A stretch of 64,000 nt of DNA, from the NCBI RefSeq assembly GCF_003614925.1, contig NZ_QYLP01000030.1:1-64000 (forward strand), written 5' to 3'. The DNA comes from Arthrobacter celericrescens (GTDB lineage: Bacteria > Actinomycetota > Actinomycetes > Actinomycetales > Micrococcaceae). Both the position numbers and the translations under genes were made by a program. The notes beneath the pieces were generated by a model. The model saw nothing but the letters and a program-made list of their open reading frames with translations. It made no database searches and was not told the origin of the DNA. Each line of letters starts with the position of its first letter. The first letter of the stretch is position 1. Below are positions 55,570 through 63,284 of the stretch, one piece after another.

Positions 55570-57360
55570 TTACTGAACCTTTATCTCCGCGAGGCGGAGG
55601 CCGAAACCGTACTGGGTCTTCGGAGCGGCAAGCTTGGGCAGGGTCTTGATGTTGATGATCACGTACTGCGCCGTGGTAGGCGAGCTGAGCGGAATGGTGA
55701 GCTCGGGTGAGGTGAAGCTGTTGGTTCCCACCAGCTTGGCGCCGTCCATGGACGGGCGGTCGTTGGTGTAGACGCTGATGCTTCCGCCGGAAGCACCCAA
55801 CTGGCTGAGGGTGATCGAATTTACCTCGGCCGCTTCCTTGAGCTTCACAGCCAGCGGGACGCCGTCGGGAGCGAGTCCGCCCCAGTTGGCGGTGGCGAAC
55901 TCCATGTTGGACCAGAAGCTCGCGGCGTTGCCGTCGAAGGTCTTGGCGAGGTCCTTGTCATAGGTGCCTGCGAAGTCGAAGTCGCCCTGGCGGGTGACGC
56001 CCTCGATGGCCGGCGCCGCCGCGGCGGGCGGAGCGCTGGTGTTGTTGCTGCCGGGTGTCTCCGTACCGCCGTTGCCCGCGGTGGTGGGTGCCGTGCTCTG
56101 CTGCGCCGCCGGCGGGTTGCTGTTGTTGCCGAGCAGTCCGCCGAGGGTGTTGACGGCGAGGATCAGGCCGACCACCAGGACGGCTGCGAGGATGCCGCCG
56201 ACCAGCCAGCGCATGGAGCGGGGCTCCCGTGGCGGCTCTTCGTCCTCGTAGTACTCCTCTTCCTCGTAGTCGTTGGACTGCGCACGCGCCGAGGCCGGGA
56301 AGTTGCTGGCACCGCGGTCGTAACCCGCGCCGGCGCCGGCCGCAGCACCCGCCCCGGCACCGGCTGCGGCGCCTGCGCCTGCGCTGGCGTGGTCTTCGTC
56401 GGACCAAAGGGAAACCTTGGGAGCCTGGGCCGGCTCGGCTGCAGGGGCTTGCGCGGCAGGGGCCTGGGCCGGCGCCGCTGCCGGGGCGGGCGGCGCAGCC
56501 TGAGCGGCGGGAACGGCCTGGGTGGCCGGAGGCTGCGGTGCGGCACTGGCAGGTGCAGCCGGAGCCGGAGTTACCGGGGCCGAGGGCGCTGCAGGTGCTG
56601 TCGGCGTAGCAGCAGTCGGGGCAGGTTGCGTGGGCGCCTGGGCGGGGGCCGACGTCGGGCGTACCGCATCGCCGGGGCCTTCGGGAGCCGGGCTGCCGGC
56701 GTCGTCGTGGGCGGGTTCCGCACCAGGCTTGGCCGCGTTCTTCACAGCGGCCGCAGCCGCAGCGGCACCGGCTGCGGCACCGGCTGCCGCGGCTGCGATC
56801 CGCGACCCGATGCCGCCGGCGGACGCCGGCTTCGCCGCCGGCATGGGCGGAACGGCTGGCACGCCGGCTGCGGGTGCGGAACGTTCCGCGGGGGCTGCGA
56901 CGTAGTTCCCGGGATCGTCGTAGTTGATGTACGCGGCGTCGTGCTCGTCTTCGTCGTACAGGCCATCATAGGTTTCGGGCTCGCGCGAACGCGCCTGGCC
57001 GAAGATCTCGCTGCCGAGGGTGTCCGTGAAGAACGGCTCCACATACGGAGGATTGGTGGCCACCACAAGGTCCAGCAGGTCCGGAGCGGTGCTGTGGTTG
57101 GCGATGAGGTAGGTGGTGCTTTCGCTGACGCCGAGGTCCAGGATCTGCACGTTGCCGGGACGCTCGCCGGTGGCCACTTCGCGGGCGCTCTGGGCGAGCT
57201 GTTCGGCGTTCCCGGGGCCGGCGACGAGGATGCTGACCGGCCGGTTGAGGACCTGGTCGACGCCGTCGAGCACCAGATCGTGGTCGTGCGAGGTCAACAC
57301 GGTGGCGGTGACCTTGTAGCGGCCGCCAAGTACTGATCCGACGTCGATCGGTTGGGACAC
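55570..57360 (-). CDS. Pseudokinase-like membrane protein with extracytoplasmic discoidin-like domain
   Basis: 596 residues. Residues 1-115 resemble only the N-lobe of a Ser/Thr kinase: LGGRYKVTATVL in the glycine-loop place, RPVSILVA where VAIK would be (no Lys), and TYLIANHSTAPDL at the hinge; no catalytic loop follows. Then come a Thr-bearing acidic segment (PFFTDTLGSEIFGQ), a ~220-residue Ala/Pro/Gln linker, one membrane segment (WLVGGILAAVLVVGLILAV) and a 150-residue beta-rich C-terminal domain. It lies directly after murJ. The layout matches the C-terminal half of mycobacterial MviN, here as a separate gene. Confidence 0.82.
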   Translation of the reverse strand: MSQPIDVGSVLGGRYKVTATVLTSHDHDLVLDGVDQVLNRPVSILVAGPGNAEQLAQSAREVATGERPGNVQILDLGVSESTTYLIANHSTAPDLLDLVVATNPPYVEPFFTDTLGSEIFGQARSREPETYDGLYDEDEHDAAYINYDDPGNYVAAPAERSAPAAGVPAVPPMPAAKPASAGGIGSRIAAAAAGAAAGAAAAAAAVKNAAKPGAEPAHDDAGSPAPEGPGDAVRPTSAPAQAPTQPAPTAATPTAPAAPSAPVTPAPAAPASAAPQPPATQAVPAAQAAPPAPAAAPAQAPAAQAPAAEPAQAPKVSLWSDEDHASAGAGAAAGAGAGAAAGAGAGYDRGASNFPASARAQSNDYEEEEYYEDEEPPREPRSMRWLVGGILAAVLVVGLILAVNTLGGLLGNNSNPPAAQQSTAPTTAGNGGTETPGSNNTSAPPAAAAPAIEGVTRQGDFDFAGTYDKDLAKTFDGNAASFWSNMEFATANWGGLAPDGVPLAVKLKEAAEVNSITLSQLGASGGSISVYTNDRPSMDGAKLVGTNSFTSPELTIPLSSPTTAQYVIINIKTLPKLAAPKTQYGFGLRLAEIKVQ

Positions 57361-57502
57361 GGGCTCCTCCTAGGCTGTCCGGCAGCTGCGTTGCCCTGTC
57401 CCGGGGCTCCCGGTAAGCCGGTGGACCCGTGGCCTGCAACTACCTCTCAGCTTCTGATCCTAGCGGATTGAGCTGGACGGGCCTTGTGTTGGAAGGGCCA
57501 CG

Positions 57503-59539
57503 TCACTCCCGGCGGCGGCGTTTGCGTTCCCGGTGGGAGGGTCCTCCGGCAGGGTCCTGGCGGGTCCGCCTGCCGGGCAGGGGAACATCCCGGCGAAGCG
57601 CGGAACCCTTGAACATGGAACGCGCGCCCGAGGGCTGTTCCTCCTCGGGAAGGTAGCTCCGGGCGGGCCGGGTCCAGCCGCTGTGCTCGTCGTGCGGTTC
57701 TTCCGGACCGCCGCCGGGGCCGAAGGAGGAAAGGTCGGGGCCGGCGCGGAAGGACGCGGCGTCGAACTCGCCCGAGATGCGCGGAATCAGGCCGGTGTCG
57801 TCAGAGACCGTGGCACGCGGCGCCGTCGGGCTTTCCGAGGAAGCGGCAGGCGCGCCGCGGCCCAGGCGGCCCAGTAGCGGGCGGAGGAGGTCGCGCAGTT
57901 CGCTGACACGGAAGAGCCGGAGCAGCAGCAGGTAGGCGATCAGCATGACCGGCCCGACGACGACGACCGTCACCAAGGCGGCCGGGCGGCTGCTCCACGC
58001 GAAACCGTCCGCCCGGTAGCTGCCGAGCAGCCACAGCGCGAGGGTGCCGGCGAGGGCCGAGCCGAGCGCCGCGTAGCCCATCCGGATGTAGGAGTTGGTG
58101 ATCCGCGGTCCGTCCACATGCCCGAGGAGCCGGCGCAGGAACGCGACGCTGATCACCACGGAGAGGATGTTCCCGAGCGTGTACAGCACGGCGATCGCGA
58201 AGATGATCCGGTCCACCGGCAGGAACTGGATGACGAACGCGCCCGCCACGTTCACGCCCGCGAGGATCACCTGGATGAAGAACGGCGTGCGGGCGTCCTC
58301 GTTGGCGTAGAAGACGCGCGACATCATGAAGTTGGCGCTCATGAACGGCGTGCTCAGGGCCAGGATAGTCAGGGTCTGGGCGAGCATCACGCCGTCCTGC
58401 GGTTCGCCGCCGGAGAAGAACATGCCCAGCGGCCCGGCCAGTGCGAAGAGCGCCAGGGCGCCGAAGACCGTGGCCACGGCCATGGTCCGCAGGCCGTGCG
58501 AAAGGGCTTCGCGCAGCTCGGCCCGGTTGCCCGTCTGCGAGGCGTGGGTCATCCGGTTGAAGAGCACCGTGGCCAGGGACAGGGCAATGATCGAGTGCGG
58601 CAGCAGGTACAGCTGGCTGGCAACCTCCAGCACGGCGTTGCCGGGAAGGGTGGCCGCGGCTTCAGTTTGGCCCGCCTGCTCAAGGCGGAGCCGTTCGGCG
58701 CCGGGGATCGTGGCGATCTTCATGACGTACAGGAACGCAAGTTGCCCGACGGCGGCCGTCAGCAGCGTCCAGACGCTCAGCTTTGCGGCCTGACCCAGTC
58801 CCACGCCCCGCCAGCCGAACCGCGGCCGTAGGCCGAGGCGCAGACGCAGGACCGGAATGAAGAGGACGGCCGTCTGGGCGATGACGCCGATGGTCGAGAA
58901 GCCGGCGATGAGGAAGGTCTGGAACGGTCCCCAGTTATCCAGTGTGTGCGGGTGGTACAGGTTGGCGCCGAGGAGCCAGATGAACATGCCCAAGCCGGCG
59001 ATGGCCAGCACATTGTTCACGATGGGTGCCCACATGGCGGGCCCGAAGGCGCCGTTGGCGTTGAGGATCTGGGTCAGCAGGGCGTAGAGGCCGTAGAAGA
59101 AGATCTGCGGCAGGCAGTAGAAGGCGAAGGTGACGGCCAGGGCCTTCTGCTCCGGCGAATAGCCCTGGGTGGTGAGGTCGATGACCAGGGGCGCGGCGAG
59201 CGTGACCAGCAGGGTCAGGCCCAGCAGCACGAGCACCGCGAGGGTCAGGAGCCGGCTGATGTAGTCCGCTCCCCTGTCCGGACCCCTGCTGGCCTTGATG
59301 ATCTGCGGAACCAGGACGGCGTTGAAGACGCCGCCGGCCACCAGCAGGAAGATCAGGTTGGGCAGGTTGTTGGCGTTGATGAAGGTGTCGTTGACCGTGG
59401 AACCCAGGCCGAGGGCCACCGCGAGCATCCAGGTTTTCGCGAAGCCGAGGAAGCGCGAAACCAGGGTCCCAGCGGCCATGATGGCGCTCGACCGGGCTTC
59501 TCCGGACTGGACGGACTGGGAGTTCTTCGCAGCAGACAT
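57503..59539 (-). CDS. murJ: Lipid II flippase MurJ
   Basis: 678 residues from the ATG at 59537-59539 (MSAAKNSQ); an ATG at 59563 is also in frame, 4 bases after the Nudix stop, and cannot be excluded. About 14 membrane segments. The family start is MAAGTLVSRFLGFAKTWML with DTFINANNLPNLIFLLVAGG. The ~120-residue cytoplasmic tail is hydrophilic and Arg-rich with no kinase part. MurJ flips lipid II to the outer face for RodA/PBP use. The pseudokinase-like gene follows by 142 bases. Confidence 0.94.
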   Translation of the reverse strand: MSAAKNSQSVQSGEARSSAIMAAGTLVSRFLGFAKTWMLAVALGLGSTVNDTFINANNLPNLIFLLVAGGVFNAVLVPQIIKASRGPDRGADYISRLLTLAVLVLLGLTLLVTLAAPLVIDLTTQGYSPEQKALAVTFAFYCLPQIFFYGLYALLTQILNANGAFGPAMWAPIVNNVLAIAGLGMFIWLLGANLYHPHTLDNWGPFQTFLIAGFSTIGVIAQTAVLFIPVLRLRLGLRPRFGWRGVGLGQAAKLSVWTLLTAAVGQLAFLYVMKIATIPGAERLRLEQAGQTEAAATLPGNAVLEVASQLYLLPHSIIALSLATVLFNRMTHASQTGNRAELREALSHGLRTMAVATVFGALALFALAGPLGMFFSGGEPQDGVMLAQTLTILALSTPFMSANFMMSRVFYANEDARTPFFIQVILAGVNVAGAFVIQFLPVDRIIFAIAVLYTLGNILSVVISVAFLRRLLGHVDGPRITNSYIRMGYAALGSALAGTLALWLLGSYRADGFAWSSRPAALVTVVVVGPVMLIAYLLLLRLFRVSELRDLLRPLLGRLGRGAPAASSESPTAPRATVSDDTGLIPRISGEFDAASFRAGPDLSSFGPGGGPEEPHDEHSGWTRPARSYLPEEEQPSGARSMFKGSALRRDVPLPGRRTRQDPAGGPSHRERKRRRRE

Positions 59540-59567
59540 TGCCCTAATCGTCCCATGAGCCATGTGC

Positions 59568-60116
59568 TCAGAGGTGTTCCGGCAGGACTTCCTTGGCCAG
59601 ATCGGCGATGCGGCGCTCGTTCGGGAAGGACAGTTTGCGGGCCAGTTCGTGCAGCGGAACCCAGGCGGCGTCTATGGCTTCCTGGTCGGGATCGTTCTCG
59701 ATGGTCAGCTCTCCGCCAGTGGCCCGGAGCAGGAAATGGTGCACGGTCTTGTGGACCCGGTGGCCGCTGACGGTGAACCAGTAATCGATGCTGCCCAGTG
59801 GGGCCAGGACGTCGCCTTCGATGCCGGTCTCTTCGGCGATTTCGCGGACGGCGGCCTGTTCGTTGTTTTCCTTGCCCTCCGGGTGCCCCTTGGGCAGGCA
59901 CCACTCAAGCCGGCCACCCCTGTTAAGGCGGGCGATGATCGCAACCCGGAGTTCGCCGTCGGACGTGTCCACCACGACGCCGCCCGCGGACACTTCCTCC
60001 ACGGTGGGAAGCGAGGCCTGGGCCGGGTGCGGGGCGGGCGCGACGTGCGCACCGATTGCCGACGGCAACGGTGCGTTGGTCCTCCTGCCTGGAGCACTCG
60101 GGATCGGGTTGGCCAT
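59568..60116 (-). CDS. Nudix hydrolase
   Basis: 182 residues from the ATG at 60114-60116 (MANPIPSAPGRR); the open frame continues to 60251 without support. The Nudix box is GHPEGKENNEQAAVREIAEE followed by TGI. It hydrolyses a nucleoside diphosphate linked to another group; the substrate cannot be read from sequence. Divergent from the CCA-adding enzyme and upstream of murJ, a conserved order in actinobacteria (MutT4-like position). Confidence 0.92.
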   Translation of the reverse strand: MANPIPSAPGRRTNAPLPSAIGAHVAPAPHPAQASLPTVEEVSAGGVVVDTSDGELRVAIIARLNRGGRLEWCLPKGHPEGKENNEQAAVREIAEETGIEGDVLAPLGSIDYWFTVSGHRVHKTVHHFLLRATGGELTIENDPDQEAIDAAWVPLHELARKLSFPNERRIADLAKEVLPEHL

Positions 60117-60263
60117 GAAGTCCACTCTAACGACTCTTGCCCGGACTTGATGACCGGGACATGGACTCGTGGTTGCGTGCCGGTGACGTGCCGCGGTAAT
60201 CGCCGGGCCGATGCCCGGACCGGGTGTGATGGGGCGGCAAAAATCTGACAAGCTTAAGGGACT

Positions 60264-61778
60264 ATGGCGCAGGTATTGGACAGTTCTTCAGTCAACTTCA
60301 AGCTCGACCCGGTGGTGTTGGACCTCGGGCAGCGCTTCGTTGACGCCGGATTCGAACTGTCCCTGGTGGGCGGCCCCGTTCGCGACCTCTTCCTTGGCCG
60401 GACGTCCCCGGACCTGGACTTCACCACCGACGCCACGCCCGAGCAGACCCTCGCTGTCATCAAGAAGTGGGCGGACAACTTCTGGGACATCGGCCGCGCG
60501 TTCGGCACGATCGGCATGAAGAAGGCCGGCTTCCAGATTGAGATCACCACCTACCGGGCCGAAGCTTACGACCCCGATTCCCGCAAGCCGATGGTGGCCT
60601 TCGGTTCCTCGCTTGAGGACGACCTGCTGCGCCGCGACTTCACCATCAACGCCATGGCGCTGCGCCTGCCCTCCCTGGAACTCGTGGACCCCTTCGGCGG
60701 CGTGCGCGATCTGCACGCTGCGGAGCTGGCCACCCCCGGCGCCCCGGAGGCTTCCTTCTCCGACGACCCCCTGCGCATGATGCGCGCCGCGCGCTTCGCG
60801 TCCCAACTGGGCGTTTCGGTGCACGACGACGTCCGCCTGGCCATGTCCGAAATGGCGGACCGAATCAAGATCATCTCTGCCGAACGGGTCCGCGAGGAGC
60901 TCGTGAAGATGATCAACGGAGCACACCCCCGGGTCGGCATCGACCTCCTGGTGGACACGGGCCTGGCCGAATACGTGCTGCCCGAAGTTTCGGCCCTGCG
61001 CCTGGAATCCGATGAGCACCACCGGCACAAGGACGTCTACCAGCACTCCCTGCAGGTGCTCGAGCAGGCCGCCGCCTTGGAAACCGGCCCGGATGGCCCC
61101 GTGCCGGGTCCGGACTTCGTGCTGCGCTTCGCGGCGCTGATGCACGACGTCGGGAAGCCGGCTACGCGCCGGTTCGAAGCGGGCGGCGCGGTGAGCTTCC
61201 GCCACCATGACGTGGTGGGTGCCAAGCTGACCGCCAAGCGCATGAAGGCGCTGCGTTTCGACAATGACAGCATCAAGGCCGTGGCGCGCCTGGTGGAACT
61301 GCACATGCGTTTCTACGGATACGGTGACGCCGGCTGGACCGACTCGGCCGTGCGCCGCTACGTTGCCGACGCCGGTCCCCTGCTGGAGCGCCTGCACCGC
61401 CTCACCCGTTCCGACGTCACCACGCGGAACCAGCGCAAGGCCGACCGGCTGTCCTTCGCCTACGACGACCTCGAACAGCGGATCGCGGCCCTGGCCGAGC
61501 AGGAATCACTCAACGCGATCCGTCCGGACCTGGACGGCGGGCAGATCATGGAGCTGCTGGGCTTGGCGCCGGGACCCGTGGTCGGCCGCGCCTACAAGTT
61601 CCTCCTGGACCAGCGGATGGAATACGGCCCGCTGGAGTACGACGACGCCGTGGCGAAACTCAAGGCGTGGTGGGCCGAGCAGCCCGAATCCGCCGTCGAA
61701 CTTTCAGCTGACGAGCCGTCCGCCGTCGAGCCGTCCAGCGCAGACCCTTCGAATGACACGCCCGCAGAGGAGTCTTAA
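60264..61778 (+). CDS. pcnA: CCA tRNA nucleotidyltransferase (PcnB/PcnA family)
   Basis: 504 residues. The polymerase head has SLVGGPVRDLFLGRTSPDLD with the metal-binding Asp pair, and RRDFTINAMALRL. An HD domain follows (HRHKDVYQHSLQVLE, ALMHDVGKP). It adds or repairs the CCA end of tRNAs, consistent with at least one tRNA gene here (Leu) not encoding CCA. The acidic C-terminal tail is Ser/Glu/Pro-rich. Its stop is directly followed by the GTG of the next gene. Confidence 0.94.
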   Translation: MAQVLDSSSVNFKLDPVVLDLGQRFVDAGFELSLVGGPVRDLFLGRTSPDLDFTTDATPEQTLAVIKKWADNFWDIGRAFGTIGMKKAGFQIEITTYRAEAYDPDSRKPMVAFGSSLEDDLLRRDFTINAMALRLPSLELVDPFGGVRDLHAAELATPGAPEASFSDDPLRMMRAARFASQLGVSVHDDVRLAMSEMADRIKIISAERVREELVKMINGAHPRVGIDLLVDTGLAEYVLPEVSALRLESDEHHRHKDVYQHSLQVLEQAAALETGPDGPVPGPDFVLRFAALMHDVGKPATRRFEAGGAVSFRHHDVVGAKLTAKRMKALRFDNDSIKAVARLVELHMRFYGYGDAGWTDSAVRRYVADAGPLLERLHRLTRSDVTTRNQRKADRLSFAYDDLEQRIAALAEQESLNAIRPDLDGGQIMELLGLAPGPVVGRAYKFLLDQRMEYGPLEYDDAVAKLKAWWAEQPESAVELSADEPSAVEPSSADPSNDTPAEES

Positions 61779-62363
61779 GTGATTGACCCGGCAAAGCTTT
61801 CCCGCCCGCAGCTGTGGATCATGCGCCACGGTGAGACCGAATGGTCCAAGAGCGGACAGTACACCGGCCTGACGGACCTGCCCCTGACCGTCGAAGGTGA
61901 GCAGCAGGCCGTGGAGGCCCGCAAGGTCCTGGAAGGGATCGAATTCGACCTCGTGCTCACCTCGCCGCTGCGCCGCGCCCGCCGCACGGCGGAGCTGGCC
62001 GGATTCCCCGACGCCGTCCACGAACCGCTGGCGGTCGAATGGGACTACGGCGACTACGAGGGCATCAGCTCGGACCTGATCCGCAAGGACAACCCGGACT
62101 ACCTGATCTGGTTCGATGGCGTGCCCAACGGCGAAACCCTGGATTCCGTGGCGGCCCGTGCGGACAAGATCATCGCGCGTGTGTTGGAGTCCGGAATGGA
62201 CAACGTCCTGGTGGTGGCACACGGCCATTTCTCCCGGATCCTCACCGCCCGCTGGCTCGAATTGGACGCCCGGGAAGGCCGGCATTTCCTCCTCGGAACC
62301 GCGAAGGTGTGCACGCTCGGCTGGGACAAGAAGACGCCGGCGATTATCCGCTGGGGCCTCTAG
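61779..62363 (+). CDS. Histidine phosphatase family protein
   Basis: 194 residues, GTG start immediately after the preceding TAA. The phosphohistidine motif is IMRHGETEWSKSGQYTG, with TSPLRRARRTAELAG and the second His in VLVVAHGHFSRI. It belongs to the phosphoglycerate mutase-like branch (acid phosphatase or sugar phosphatase type). Substrate unknown. Probably co-transcribed with the CCA-adding enzyme. Confidence 0.92.
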   Translation: MIDPAKLSRPQLWIMRHGETEWSKSGQYTGLTDLPLTVEGEQQAVEARKVLEGIEFDLVLTSPLRRARRTAELAGFPDAVHEPLAVEWDYGDYEGISSDLIRKDNPDYLIWFDGVPNGETLDSVAARADKIIARVLESGMDNVLVVAHGHFSRILTARWLELDAREGRHFLLGTAKVCTLGWDKKTPAIIRWGL

Positions 62364-62383
62364 GAAATTATTTTCTGAATTAA

Positions 62384-62417
62384 CCATGAATTAGCTGGTC
62401 AATCCGCGGATTCATGG
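62384..62417. promoter_or_regulatory. Inverted repeat upstream of the small-ORF cluster
   Basis: Arms CCATGAAT (62384-62391) and ATTCATGG (62410-62417) about 18 bases apart, in an A+T-rich stretch after the phosphatase gene. It may be a regulator site or a hairpin. Confidence 0.4.
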
Positions 62418-62429
62418 TGTAGCTTTATT

Positions 62430-62488
62430 CTTGTTCCCAGAGCGACCCGCCGGGAACAAGGTGTGTGTTGGGCCGGTTAGTCAACCGG
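62430..62488. promoter_or_regulatory. Two leader hairpins before the first small ORF
   Basis: Arms CTTGTTCCC (62430-62438) and GGGAACAAG (62452-62460) pair perfectly; directly after, CCGGTT/AACCGG (62473-62488) form a second stem with loop AGTC. Both lie within 100 bases of the strong Shine-Dalgarno of the 39-residue ORF, so they may form a structured 5' leader. Confidence 0.45.
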
Positions 62489-62521
62489 TGCGGCGCCTGA
62501 GGCGAAAAGGAGGTTGGGAAA

Positions 62522-62641
62522 ATGATTACTTTGACTAGCGGATGGAAGATGACCGTCTCTGCTGCTGCCCCGACCTTCGCTGCCCGGCGCCCGGATTCAG
62601 GAATGCGCCCGGATTCCGGCGCGCACCACATTTCCGCCTGA
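62522..62641 (+). CDS. Small ORF, 39 residues
   Basis: ATG at 62522 with AAAAGGAGG (62505-62513) 8 bases upstream, a near-perfect Shine-Dalgarno. The peptide starts MITLTSGWKMTVSAAAPTF and contains a short repeat, RPDSGMRPDSG, encoded by two copies of GCGCCCGGATTC. No family recognised and no membrane segment. It may be a leader peptide or a small secreted/RiPP-like product; both are speculation. The Shine-Dalgarno is the main evidence. Confidence 0.5.
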   Translation: MITLTSGWKMTVSAAAPTFAARRPDSGMRPDSGAHHISA

Positions 62642-63012
62642 CGCATTTCGCGGCCTGCCTCAACTCCTGACCGGCTTCCTGGCATAGGAGCCTGATTTCA
62701 GAGGCAGAGGCACGCCACGAACCGCACAGGCGGGAGCCGGGAAGCGGGACTTCCCAGCGGAACCCCTCGGGTGGGCCACGCTATCGCCGTGGCAAGCAGA
62801 GTCCTCATAGTTCGGAACCAGCTTCTAGTTGGGGACGCCTGTCCATTTCCCCGGAATCCCTGGGTTCTGCCGGATTTCCGCAATTCCGCCGATTACCCGC
62901 ATTTTGCCTGGCATTTCATGTGCCAATACGGTCCGTTGTTTTCTTTGAATTCAGGGCCTTAATTGTCATGCCCGAATCCAGGTAATCCGAACCCAAGGAA
63001 AGGAGGTGAACC
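62642..63012. other. Gap between small ORFs
   Basis: 371 bases without a supported gene. A G+C-rich part (62700-62800) is full of short inverted repeats (GGGAAGCGGGACTTCCC) and may be a structured RNA. The right part is A+T-richer; TTGTTT (62936-62941) and TTAATT (62959-62964), 17 bases apart, are a possible promoter for the next ORF. Confidence 0.4.
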
Positions 63013-63147
63013 GTGGTCAATCGACTCAAGGAGGTGTTCCTCGCCAAGCCAGTAGTCAAGGACAAGACGGTCTTCAACGGCCAGCTCCTCGACCAGCGCC
63101 GCGAAGACGTCTTCGTCGTCCTGCACCAGATGGGAGTCATCCGCTGA
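63013..63147 (+). CDS. Small ORF, 44 residues
   Basis: GTG at 63013 with AAGGAGGTGA just upstream, as strong a Shine-Dalgarno as possible. The peptide starts VVNRLKEVFLAKPVVKDKTV and ends FVVLHQMGVIR; it is charged and alternates polar and hydrophobic residues, without Cys or a membrane segment. I do not recognise it. Codon use (mostly C/G third positions) resembles real genes. Confidence 0.65.
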   Translation: MVNRLKEVFLAKPVVKDKTVFNGQLLDQRREDVFVVLHQMGVIR

Positions 63148-63189
63148 GTGCCCTCATGAACCCCAACAGTCAGTAATCAGGAGGGACTG

Positions 63190-63261
63190 ATGGCTCACAT
63201 CGGACCGTTCGCCCCGGAAGCCCACGCGGCTACGCGTGGGCTTCCGCCTTTTAATCGCTGA
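63190..63261 (+). CDS. Tiny ORF overlapping a terminator hairpin, 23 residues
   Basis: ATG at 63190 with AGGAGGG 4 bases upstream. It encodes MAHIGPFAPEAHAATRGLPP plus three residues (Phe-Asn-Arg) and stops at 63261, 9 bases beyond the hairpin at 63216-63252. Ribosomes translating it would melt the hairpin, as in an attenuator leader ahead of the membrane protein gene at 63285. Could be chance; the Shine-Dalgarno argues otherwise. Confidence 0.4.
   Translation: MAHIGPFAPEAHAATRGLPPFNR
63216..63252 (+). terminator. Intrinsic terminator before the GT87-like gene
   Basis: Perfect 13-base stem GGAAGCCCACGCG (63216-63228), loop GCTA, CGCGTGGGCTTCC (63233-63245), then GCCTTTT. It ends the small-ORF transcript or attenuates the following gene. 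Confidence 0.85.
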
Positions 63262-63284
63262 TACTCGAAAGTACTTAGCCAGCT

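Noticed and set aside
62700..62800. Possible riboswitch (cobalamin or c-di-AMP like)
   Set aside because: Several short inverted repeats are present but no conserved core could be matched, and the downstream ORF is too small to suggest a ligand.
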